From assembly GCF_000764305.2 (NCBI RefSeq), contig NW_025937525.1:1-64000 (forward strand): DNA of 64,000 nt. Reading direction: 5' to 3'. Both the position numbers and the translations under genes were made by a program. Below the pieces are notes generated by a model. That model was not told where the DNA came from, searched no databases, and saw only the letters and a program-made list of their open reading frames with translations. The stretch comes from Hyalella azteca. Taxonomy: Eukaryota > Arthropoda > Malacostraca > Amphipoda > Hyalellidae. Shown one piece after another: positions 14,101-21,925 of the stretch. The number at the start of each line of letters is the position of its first letter. Within the stretch, counting starts at the first letter, position 1.

Positions 14101-17100
14101 TGCATTTTTTGCAGATGGGAAATGGGTGTTTAGGATATTCAGTTTAGATAATCATATCTTAATCGGATTTTTAGCAGCGTATTCACTGAAGAGGACTTGA
14201 AAAGTATTCCAGCTATTGAGGAGAGCCCAGTCGGCTCTAAATTAACAAGATTTGAAATACAAGAAGAAGTGGTTATCAAACACCTGATCGCTATAAACCC
14301 AACAAGTCATATGGATCGGACGGCTTCCACCCCAGATTACTCAAAGAGTTAGCAACCGTCCTAGCCGGCCCTCTGACGTAATTTTTTCGAAAGACTTTGA
14401 ACGAAGGGATCTTGCCGGCTGACTGGAAAGAAGCTCAAGTGACGCTGCCATTGTTCAAAAAGGTGACAAAGTTGCCCGGGCAACTATCGCCCTGTCACTT
14501 TGACAAGTGTCGTTGGCAAGGTAATGGAATCTGTTGTGAGGGATCGATTGATCGATAGATTGACTGTTAATAACCCCCTATCAGACTGTAGATCCTGCAC
14601 CACTAACCTCTTAACTACTCTGAACGAATGGACCCGCCTGCTGGACGAAAGGGAGCCAGTAGATGCAGTGTACTTCAGTTTTGCCAAAGCATTTGAAAGT
14701 GCCCCACATGAGCGGCTGTTTCGTAAATTGAAGTCTTTGGGCATTGACAGTAATGTACTCAAATGGATCAGAGATTTTCTAGTAGGGAGACGACAACGTG
14801 TCCGTATTAATGGGACCGTATCAGACTGGGCTTCATTGCGCAGCGGCGTGCCACAAGGAAGCGTTCTCGGACCTGTTTTATTCGTTGCGTTTATAAACGA
14901 TCTGCCAGAAGCTGTGTCGAGCGTATGCTCGATGTATGCTGACGACACAAAAGTTTATAATACAGTGAAGAATACGTCCCAAAAATTACAATTGCAAGGT
15001 GATCTTGACAGGTTAGTGGACAGGGCTGATAAGTGGCAGCTGCGTTTTAATGCTGACAAATGTAAACTAATCCACTCAGGCAAGAACAATGAACAGCGAG
15101 ATTAAAGTGTGAGAAGACATGATTGCAACGACAGAGTGATGATGAGTCGACGATGGAAAAAGATTTAGGAGTTAATGTCGACAATGAGTTGAAATTTTCT
15201 AAGCATATTGAAGTTCAAGTTAATAAAGCCAATAAACGCCTTGGACTGATCAGACGCTCTTAAGAGTACCTAGATGCAGAAGCGATGAAGCTGTTGTTTG
15301 TCGCTGTCGTGCGTCCAAATATAGAGCTTGGAAATGACGTGTGGTCACCAAAACTAGAAAAGGACAAAAATTTAATCGAGAGGTATAAGGTATTTCTTCA
15401 TAAGGCAAGCCTTATGAAGAAAGATTAAAGATTAAGAAGCTTCCAAGCCTCTGTTATCGACGTCTGCGTGGTGACCTCTTCGAAGTACACAAGTATGCCC
15501 ACGGTTTATACAAGGTCTCTGGAGTCCTAGGATTTGAAACAACAACCAGGGTCCACGGCTATAAACTTAAAAAACTGCGGTGTAACACTTCCATGCGACA
15601 ACATTTCTTCTCGCTTCGAGTCACCGACATGTGGAACAGCCTCCTTGATAGCATCGTTGACGCTCCGAATATGAACGTCTTCAATTAAGAACAGACTAAA
15701 CCAGTAGTTCCCAATTTTTTTCAGGCTGGCGCCCCCTTTGTTTCCTCAGTGAATCCCTAGCGCCCCCCCCCAACAGACACCTATAAAAACAAACGCCTCA
15801 TTCTTGATATTTAGTATGCTGCAATTTTAAAAGAGAAAGGTTAAACACAAATGTGTATTTCACAAATAGAACCCCATTTAGTAAACCAATATATTTTTTT
15901 ACAGTTTTAACTGTTTCAGCACTAGAAATTCAAGACGGTTTGGACAAATTAACGGCAGGACTCGTGGTCGGTCTCGCGGCCGGTCTCACGGCCAATCTCC
16001 AAATTCAGCGACCAAGGAATATCTACCGAACTAATGAACGCAGCTCGATAAAAGTTGGAACACGTATTCATTAGGACCTAACGGTGATGTTTAGCTCGTG
16101 AAAAATTTTTAAATTTCGCCTTCATTCGGGAGTTATGTGGCGATGTGTGCCGAAATGCGCAGTGATCAAAGAATTTTTTCTAAACTACTGAACAGATTCG
16201 AACGAAATTTGGAATATAAATTACTAACTACCAAACGGTGATTTTTAGCTCGTGAACATTTATTCGATTCGGAGTCATGTTCTGCACGTGTTATTTACAA
16301 ATCGTCAATCAAACATACAAACTTCTGACTTCACCTTTAATTGCAGACTGCCGCCCCCCTATATACTGCCCCTTTCTTCCTCACCGCCCCGCCCCCCTCA
16401 CTGCGCCTCCCCCCATCTTCCGACCGTCCCCAGGTGGGCGATATCGCCCACTTTAGGAAACACCGGACTAGACGAAGCTATGCAGGAGCACATGTTCAGT
16501 CTTGAAATGCCTAGCACCTTACGGGAGAGGCAATAAGTCCAGCAGCTATCTCAAACAATCGTCAGTTATGGAAAGATCGAGTTCAGAAAGCCGGATCCTT
16601 GTGGAATCAAATCAACGAAAAGTGCAAGAATCGGTAACAGGCCATGGGCCTATTTCTTCAGGGCCGACAATTCTATTCTATTCTACAGGGTGGGGCAGAA
16701 CCGATTGAGTAGTTTTGAGGCGAAATAAAAGAGTAATGGAGGTACATAAAGAAAAAAGTTTATTTTCCTCGAGGTTAGAATGACATACCATTTAGAATAC
16801 TTATGTTTTAAAAACAATATCAAGAAGATGGTGGCCGTTAGCTGCAGCACACTGTTGGAGTCCTTCTCGGAAGTTTCCTACAGCACGTTCACACATATGG
16901 CGAGGTATGGCCATAACCTCTGCAATAATCTGTTCCCTTAGCTGTGGTAGGGTGTGAGGGCGACTTCTGAACACCCTTTCTTTTATATGTCCCAAAAAGA
17001 AAGAAATCGCAAATGCTCAAATCAGGTGACCTCGCAGGCCACTGTAAATCACCCCTCGGAGATACCAGACGTCCGGGAAACATGCGTCTCAAAACATTGA

Positions 17101-19548
17101 GTGACATTCGGGCTGTGTGAGCTGTTGCCCCATCCTGCTGAAACCACACATCTCCGAATGCTTCATTTTCAACAATGTTCAACATGGGCTGCAAGAAATT
17201 TTGTAACATTGCAGCATAGCGTTCGGAATTCACTGTCACGATTACTCCCTCCTCCGCAAAGAAGTATGGGACTATCACACCAAATTGTGATACGGCACAC
17301 CAGACCGTTAGTTTGGGAGAATGTAGTGGTCTTTGATGAATGACTTGTGGGTATCTTCAGCCCAGTAACGAAAATTTTGCTTATTTACAGTCCCACAGAG
17401 GTGAAAATGCGCCTCATCATTGCTAAAGAACGCTGCTTGGGGAGCAATCTGTTCAAACATGTTCTCACACAGATTTCGGCGGCTGACAAAGTCTGCTTCG
17501 TTCAATTGTTGGGCCATCATCATGTTGTAAGAATGGAAATGCAAATCCCTAATTGTAGAATCCTTCTCAAACTGCGTGAGGAGATTCCCAAAGCAACAGC
17601 ATGCCTTCGTGCAGAACGTCTTGGCGAGTGGATAATTGCTGCTCTCACCCTCTCGACATTTTGAGGTGTTCTGTGGACCTGCGTCGGTCATCTCTTCTTA
17701 GTGTGCTATCAGTTGCCTCCAATTCTGCCTAACCCAGGACTGAATTGTGTTTGCCTGAGGAAGAGCATTATTGCGTGGAATATTGAACCGCCACCGAAAA
17801 GCTCTTTGCGTTGCAATGACGGATTGAATTGTTCTCGAAATATGCACGCACAGCTAAGCCACGATTTTCTCCTGTCCACACCATGTTGGCTACTGACATG
17901 AGAATACCGGAGGGGCTGGAAAAAAACCACCTGCACGCCCATCCCCTTTCTTCCCTGCGAGCACTGACTGCTCTAAACTGCTCAATCGGTTCTGCCCCAC
18001 CCTGTTTAATGGGGGTGAAGGTATTGAGGAACATGTGAGGGTATTTGAGGAAAGATCTTGCAATGTCGTGGTATAGGATGCATTTTATGATAGAAGAAAG
18101 GATGTAGAATCTTGTTTTGGTTTTGAAGGCAATTGCTTTTCTGGATGTTAATTGTGACCTAAATTCGTTGTGAACTTTAATTCAGGAACTGTACCCTTCT
18201 ATATGTGTCTTTGGTACTGCTTGCTAGTTTCAAAAGCGAGTTTGCAAGGAATATCGTTTGTTTCCTCATATTTCGAATTAAAAAAACTTTTAGCGGAATA
18301 ATTATGTGTGAATTAATAACCAAAAACTCGTTCATGAAGTTTACTCAGTTTTCTTATTGTGTTTTTGTGCGCCAGGCTGCCAGCTCGTGATGTACGTGAA
18401 CAGAGACCTGCCAGGCAACGACATTAGCTCTGCGAATGCGCCCGTCTACCAGGCTTTCGACCGCTGCTCCACCGTGAACTGCGTATCGATGTGCATTATA
18501 TATGGGGGTGAGTGAAGCTTTCAATAGTGCGTTCATTGTTGTTGCCAGGCACCAAATACTACGACGAAATCTGCAAAGCTATTGCAAGCGAAACTATTTG
18601 TGGTTTTGTGCCAATGGATTATTTATGTCATGCTTTTGGATTATTCTTGCCATTTTGGTTTATTCATATTTACGAATTGAGGGAACTGAAAAAGTTGAAA
18701 AATAAGCACAAAACAAAGACACGAATCGCAAGCAAAGTACAAAAACCACGAAGCATGGCAGTCGTAGGCTCTACGAAAAAATCTCACATGTCTCAAACAA
18801 CATCCCGCCGGTACACAGCAGCTATAAAATTGGGTGTCATCAGTGAACATACATATGCGGTATCAAACCAAGCGAACAAATTATGTGCAATGCTTCGACA
18901 ATATATAAAAAGAAGAGGAGTGGACCGCGGACCGACCCTTGAAGTACGCCGCAGATCACTGATGATGTAGTAAAACAAAAGCGCCTTCGTTGAACGCATT
19001 GAAGTCTTTTCCTAGAGACAGACTCAAACCTGCACACTACTGTGTCACGCTGGCCATATGAGACATCGATACGATGCAATAAGGTGGCGTGGTCGACCGC
19101 TTCACAAACGACCGACAGGTCGAGTAAAGCCATTTCCAGAAATTTTCACGGCGACCGACGGCTATCAAAACGTCTGAAAGCACCTAGCTTCAGCACCGAG
19201 GGTTCCGTCGAGTAGTGGCGATAGTATACTGACTGAAGTCGAGGCATGAGACTAGATTGCTGAAGTTTCAGCTGACGGTCTAAAAATAGTTTCTAAAAGA
19301 TCGTAGAAAGTAGTAATTTCTGCCAAATCGTCAGGTTATAGAATGTTCGATACTAGGTAAAAGCACAGTTACTAATAATTTAAGTCTGTACATCGTTTTT
19401 GGCTATGCGTCTGACTTCGTGTTATATTCCAGGGACCGGAACACCAGACATGTACTTCAAAAACTCTGCCCCATTCTTTGGAGCTACTGCCAATCCTAAG
19501 CCAGAGACGAGCTCCATTTACATCAGCTGGTTTTCGGAGTGTGCCTGA
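2073..19548 (+). CDS. Gene A: secreted Cys-rich PAN/EGF-like protein (six-exon model)
   Basis: Model joins 2073-2181, 5364-5468, 8941-9038, 11975-12137, 18376-18507 and 19433-19548: 723 nt, 240 residues plus TGA, with all intron phases consistent (1,1,0,1,1). Exon 1 gives a signal peptide. Exons 2-3 give a PAN-like module with paired Cys (ACLNLCRGFTLCVGFSYNG, then VSCEL). Exon 4 gives a truncated EGF-like stretch (DPCASSPCPATKAC). Exons 5-6 give an unassigned C-terminal part with four further Cys. The N-terminal plan resembles genes B and C at 41.8 and 53.5 kb, but the C-terminus is not a recognisable CTLD. It is predicted to be secreted; ligand and role are unknown. Four of the five introns are long (about 2.9-6.2 kb) and several are filled with transposons. 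The main doubt is the exon 2 acceptor. Confidence 0.7.
2182..5363. other. Gene A intron 1
   Basis: About 3.2 kb of AT-rich sequence. I see no transposon termini or coding exon; the short open frames at 4012-4218 and 4901-5089 have no recognisable content. A small extra exon could hide here, which would also explain the alternative acceptor of exon 2. Confidence 0.4.
5364..5468 (+). CDS. Gene A exon 2 (PAN-like, first half)
   Basis: Encodes a stretch ending ACLNLCRGFTLCVGFSYNG, the C-x3-C-x5-C spacing and final 'GFSYN' typical of PAN/Apple-type modules. Donor at 5469 in phase 1. Two acceptors are possible: TTGCAG ending at 5352 has the better pyrimidine tract, but joined to exon 1 it runs into TGA; GGGAAG ending at 5363 keeps the frame. 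I chose the second for frame continuity. Confidence 0.65.
5469..8940. other. Gene A intron 2
   Basis: AT-rich intron holding an AT dinucleotide-like run at 7203-7228 and the palindromic MITE at 7341-7604. Nothing else recognised. Confidence 0.4.
7341..7604. mobile_element. Palindromic MITE with about 100-bp inverted arms
   Basis: AAATAAAACACTTAAAAATA at the left is mirrored at the right end, and the arms continue through ACACGTTTT, GACTAAAAAG and TTTTGGCTCGCCCC. The arms enclose a short centre with CGGGC at its edges. A shorter hairpin CTTTTTAGTC/GACTAAAAAG sits just outside the left arm (about 7306-7336), as if the element had been inserted near or re-copied its own sub-terminal repeat. The mirrored open frames beginning MARPKKR on both strands are a by-product of the palindrome. 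No target-site duplication is clear. Confidence 0.7.
8941..9038 (+). CDS. Gene A exon 3 (PAN-like, second half)
   Basis: Acceptor TTTGCAG at 8940; starts with two bases completing a Gly, then VSCELRDTASILSAS and more, ending LPLQ at a CAG|GTGAGA donor in phase 0. The Cys in VSCEL fits the last PAN cysteine. Exact phase match with exons 2 and 4. Confidence 0.75.
9527..10188. mobile_element. Non-autonomous TTAA-flanked DNA transposon (piggyBac/Kolobok type)
   Basis: Left end TTAA|GAGGAGCGTCTGGGTCC and right end ACCCAGACGTTCCCC|TTAA form an inverted terminal repeat of at least 16 bp with few mismatches, with TTAA on both outer sides (9523-9526 and 10189-10192). TTAA duplications are diagnostic for piggyBac and also occur in Kolobok. 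No transposase frame is present in the 662 bp, so it depends on another element. A 24-bp tandem duplication (GGGATCTGTCGTGAACGCAT) lies inside near 10031. Confidence 0.75.
11547..11808. mobile_element. MITE with nearly perfect ~48-bp inverted repeats
   Basis: CGCAAATCGGAAGTCCCGG at the left end is exactly mirrored at the right, and the match continues through GGTGGAAGCTAACACCCTAAA. ATG flanks both sides and may be a 3-bp target duplication. No coding capacity. The near identity of the arms suggests a fairly recent insertion into gene A intron 3. Confidence 0.75.
11975..12137 (+). CDS. Gene A exon 4 (EGF-like Cys-rich)
   Basis: Acceptor at CATCAG (11974), phase 0. Begins DPCASSPCPATKACVRY, a C-x4-C-x5-C start as in EGF modules, and later GYICSS; fewer than the six EGF cysteines are present. 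Ends AAA C|GTGAGT in phase 1, matching exon 5. The exon is GC-rich compared with its introns. Confidence 0.75.
13190..13530 (+). mobile_element. Probable 5' part of the CR1-like LINE
   Basis: Abruptly GC-rich sequence, open in several frames. The plus frame ends IHPHPGPRN; an HPxPGPR motif commonly precedes the endonuclease domain in CR1/L2-like non-LTR elements. The endonuclease itself is not visible between 13530 and 14165, so the element is deleted or badly decayed there. Linking this block to the RT downstream is inference. Confidence 0.4.
14170..15690 (+). pseudogene. Reverse transcriptase pseudogene of CR1-like LINE
   Basis: The longest open piece, 14500-15105 (201 residues), contains RT motifs LRSGVPQGSVLGPVLF and SMYADDTKVY (YADD at residues 146-149). 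In motif A, where FDFxKAFD is expected, the sequence reads YFSFAKAFES, so the first catalytic Asp is Ser. Upstream and downstream parts are in other frames with stops (for example at 14380 and 15261), so at least three frame breaks exist. Downstream pieces (EKDLGVNVDNELKFSKHI, KANKRLGLIRRS) are standard for this family. It is a dead copy. Confidence 0.85.
15702..16465. mobile_element. Non-autonomous hAT element nested in the LINE
   Basis: Left end CAGTAGTTCCCAATTTTTTT is a hAT-like terminus and the right end TTTAGGAAACACCG is its degenerate mirror. The flanks GACTAAAC (15694-15701) and GACTAGAC (16466-16473) form an 8-bp target duplication with one mismatch, as hAT transposases make. Joining the LINE across it restores the family's usual reading (KNRLDEAM). 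The interior is a C-rich stretch and AT-rich filler with no transposase. Confidence 0.75.
16686..18004 (-). mobile_element. Mariner-like transposon, DD41D-type, degenerate
   Basis: Inverted termini CAGGGTGGGGCAGAACCGAT match at both ends (right end 17981-18004). The interior codes for a broken transposase on the minus strand. The left side is preceded by TA, while the right side reads TTTA, so the TA duplication is not perfect. It lies immediately after the ATTCT tail of the LINE. Confidence 0.85.
16803..17925 (-). pseudogene. Mariner-like transposase, frameshifted
   Basis: Read from the right: MVWTGENRGLAVRAYFENN (N-terminal HTH start), then a frame at 17691-17308 with FFSNDEAHFHLCGTVNKQNF (first Asp), then 17278-16889 with FQQDGATAHTA (second Asp) and WPARSPDLSICDFF (third Asp), and the C-terminus at 16995-16801. 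I count 41 residues between the second and third Asp, so DD41D. At least three frame changes are needed (near 17770, 17300 and 16990), so it is inactive. It would cut and paste DNA at TA sites when intact. Confidence 0.8.
18376..18507 (+). CDS. Gene A exon 5
   Basis: Acceptor GCGCCAG at 18375; completes an Arg codon, then CQLVMYVNRDLPGN and, later, DRCSTVNCVSMC. Four Cys in 44 residues. Ends in phase 1 at G|GTGAGT. I do not recognise the domain. Confidence 0.75.
18508..19432. other. Gene A intron 5
   Basis: Contains the minus-strand RT relic at 18790-19265. The plus-strand 152-codon open frame at 18512-18970 is the shadow of that relic plus intron sequence. Confidence 0.5.
18790..19265 (-). 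pseudogene. Non-LTR reverse transcriptase fragment
   Basis: Minus-strand pieces read MPRLQSVYYRHYSTEPSVLK, ALLDLSVVCEAVDHATLLHR, GVLQGSVRGPLLFFLY and LGLIPHMY followed in another frame by TDDTQFYS. These are RT motifs of a jockey/CR1-type pol; LDLSAAFDTVDH is changed to LDLSVVCEAVDH and YADD is broken by a frameshift. A dead fragment with no visible element ends, of a different family from the LINE at 14.2 kb. Confidence 0.75.
19433..19548 (+). CDS. Gene A exon 6 (C-terminus and stop)
   Basis: Acceptor ATTCCAG at 19432; codes for GTGTPDMYFKNSAPFFGA and ends ISWFSECA, TGA at 19546-19548. One Cys three residues from the terminus region, suggesting a disulfide that closes the last module. A candidate polyadenylation signal AATAAA lies at 19974-19979. 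Confidence 0.75.
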
Positions 19549-20707
19549 GTCAAGTACTCTCGATATTGTCTGTGGTATCCCAGGTGTACGTCCCCGAACC
19601 GGCTACCATCGTTTCTGACCTCTGTACACCCGCGTGAACCTGAACTTTGTACCCTCGATTCTGACCTCGGTTCAACCGTATGTGGCCGAGCCATTTATCC
19701 TCGGTTCTGCCTGCGGTTCTTTCTGGTGTATCTGGGTTCTGTACCCTCAAATCTTACCATGGTACCCCCCAGCCCCCACGTATACTTGAGCTAAGTACTG
19801 TCGGTGTATCTGTGGCTCCTACCTTCAAATCTGTCTTATAGTACTCATCGTACTCCAGTTGTGATCTAGGGGTAATCTATTTTCTTGTCCAACTTTTAAG
19901 CAAGTACTGAACAAGTCTCGTATTTCTGAAACGGCGAAATAATTCTTTAAATACGAGTTTTCCACATTTAGAGAATAAATTCACGAGAGGACGAATTGAC
20001 TATCAATAAAGATGCATTGCTCTTCATTTAACATTTTAACATGTTATACGCTACGCAGAAGTGACGCTGCCTACTTAATAGGAAGCGCTTTTTCACAGCA
20101 AGCTCGAAAAAGGTTGAGACTAACTTGACACGTGACTAACTTGACAAATTCAGCCTTTAATTGATGCTAGAAATAGATCACGCATTCCCTAAGTCCATTC
20201 TACAGACAACTTTGCAGTTTATTAACCTGTGTAGTGTAGAAAATTACACCGTAGTGTAACTTTTTATGGTTCACCTCTTCACTACAAATTATAGTCTTTA
20301 TTATAATCCTTTCTATATTATAAGATAACTGTGTCATCCTCTTATATTCTATCCAAGGTAAACGTGTCACCATATTAAATCTTGCTTATGTCACTGCATA
20401 ACCGAATTATTAATTATTTAACGTAATGGCATCACCATATATTAGCCGTTTTTGAAATGACTGTATAATCGTTTAAGACGGGGTAATGCTAGCTACGCGG
20501 TATGAGTCCCTTAATTAAGGTCCAACTCATGTCAAATTCCCGGTTGTACGAAACGCCCTATGCTTCAGCGAAGGCGTTTGAGTCGGTGACCAGACAGGCC
20601 AGTCGCATTCCAGTCTTACAATCCTGTATCGCATTAGGGAAATGAAAAACGGTAAGAGTTCTCCTGATTTATTGTATAAATTTTTTTAGACTAGGTTACG
20701 TAAGCTG
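19549..20707. other. Gene A 3' region and intergenic
   Basis: 19549-19800 is a C/T-rich stretch with loosely repeated GGTTCTG and GTACCCTC words, probably 3' UTR. After the AATAAA at 19974 the sequence turns AT-rich and shows no gene. Confidence 0.4.
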
Positions 20708-21292
20708 CAGGGTAATTCACGAAAACTTTCTGTATTGTATTTTGCGCCAAGCAGCCAGATGTTGTAGGAAAAGGGCGTGGAATATTTCATGGGAAAGGCA
20801 AGGTCATGAAGTTTTGTGACCCCCCTGTTCAGTAGCCACTATGCATTGGACAAGTGAGCAGCTTGAGTTTGCTTTCGAGACGTACTATTCTTATGGCCGT
20901 TATATTGACCTGAGGCATTTTGCAGAGCGCCTCATCTTCTTCAGAAGTGACTTTCTTCGGCCCGTCCGATCCCCCGATTTGGCTCCGTGTCATTTTTTAT
21001 CGGGTTAACTTAAATCACGTGTTTACAATAACTGCCCAAAAACCCTACCTCATTTGAAGAACAACATATGCCAAGTCATCACGAACCTACTCGTCAGTGT
21101 GCTTCAGCGAGTTGAACGGAACTTCAAAAATGGACTAACTGAATGCATTGCCATTGGGGGCCATCATTTGTTCGATGTCATCTGTAACACTAAATGATAC
21201 AAAAATTCATGTAATGTCTTTTTCAATGTCGCAATGATATCATTAGTAGTTTTTTGAGCTTTCAAATCAGGAAGTTTTCGCGAATCACCCTG
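20708..21292 (+). mobile_element. Internally deleted mariner-like element
   Basis: Left end CAGGGTAATTCACGAAAACT and the mirrored right end (GAAGTTTTCGCGAATCACCCTG) form about 25-bp inverted repeats with a few mismatches. Between them only the C-terminal part of a transposase remains on the plus strand: RPVRSPDLAPCHFFLS, an in-frame stop, then NFKNGLTECIAIGGHHLFDV. The third catalytic Asp position reads His (APCH). The N-terminal half and first two Asp are gone. Confidence 0.75.
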
Positions 21293-21659
21293 CAGAACAG
21301 TTATGCAAATGACTATGGCAAACTGGAATTACTCTATTATATAAATAACATATTTATTCCAAGTGCATCTCCGTATAACCAACTGCATAAGAAACCGCAT
21401 ACCGGTTTTATTCCCTCCTATACTTAAAAGTCGCTTCTCAATTATCGGATCACCGCATTATTACATTTATTACATAACTACAGTACATCACCGTATTGCA
21501 ACTTTATAAAATCATCGCACCGCAAAAATATGAACTTTATTAGTCAACCATATCACATTATTAAAACTCAATTAATAATCGCGTAAATCAAATAATCGTA
21601 TTTAAACCTTCATACTCTAACCGCGTCATCTTATTAGCCCTCCTTTCATCGTCGCGGCA

Positions 21660-21925
21660 AAGGCATTTAAGACGCATCAAATTGTGACCTAGACGATCAC
21701 ATAGCTTATGCCGGAGCCATGACCTATTTTTTTAAAGTGCACCCAATCAATCTTGACGATGACGTTGCTTCTTTCGGTGTTGCACCTTAATTTTAGAACG
21801 CACTCAATCGGCTTTGACGATCACGTCGATGTGTCAGTGGTACGCCCTAATTTCAGAACGCACCCAATCGGTTTTGACGATCACGTCGCCTCTGTCGGTG
21901 TTGCATCCTAATTCTGATTGCACTC
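21660..21925. repeat. Tandem repeat, about 72-bp unit
   Basis: Three to four diverged units with the core CCCAATCGGTTTTGACGATC and TCGGTGTTGCACCTTAATTT. A further diverged copy lies near 22440-22500 (TGTTGATGTTGCACCTGAAT). Confidence 0.6.

Larger units (their letters stand above)
14165..16685 (+). mobile_element. Decayed CR1-like LINE (RT and 3' end), interrupted by a hAT element
   Basis: Starts with the region before the RT core (FTEEDLKSIPAIEE, then a degenerate KSYGSDGFHPRLLKEL), passes through the RT, and ends with the typical C-terminal part (RRLRGDLFEVHKY, then RQHFFSLRVTDMWNSL). The ORF 3' end is split by a hAT element at 15702-16465 and resumes as LDEAMQEHMFSLEMPSTLRE with a stop at 16534. 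The 3' tail is a short ATTCT repeat, as in CR1-type 3' ends, and the mariner sits directly against it. Confidence 0.8.
12138..18375. other. Gene A intron 4, packed with nested transposons
   Basis: This 6.2-kb intron holds the LINE (about 13190-16685), the hAT element inside it and the mariner at 16686-18004. 12138-13180 contains no recognised gene; an open frame continuing past the exon 4 donor is chance. Confidence 0.5.

Noticed and set aside
18512..18970. 152-codon plus-strand frame in gene A intron 5
   Set aside because: It lies opposite a recognisable minus-strand reverse transcriptase relic and overlaps intron sequence right after a strong donor.
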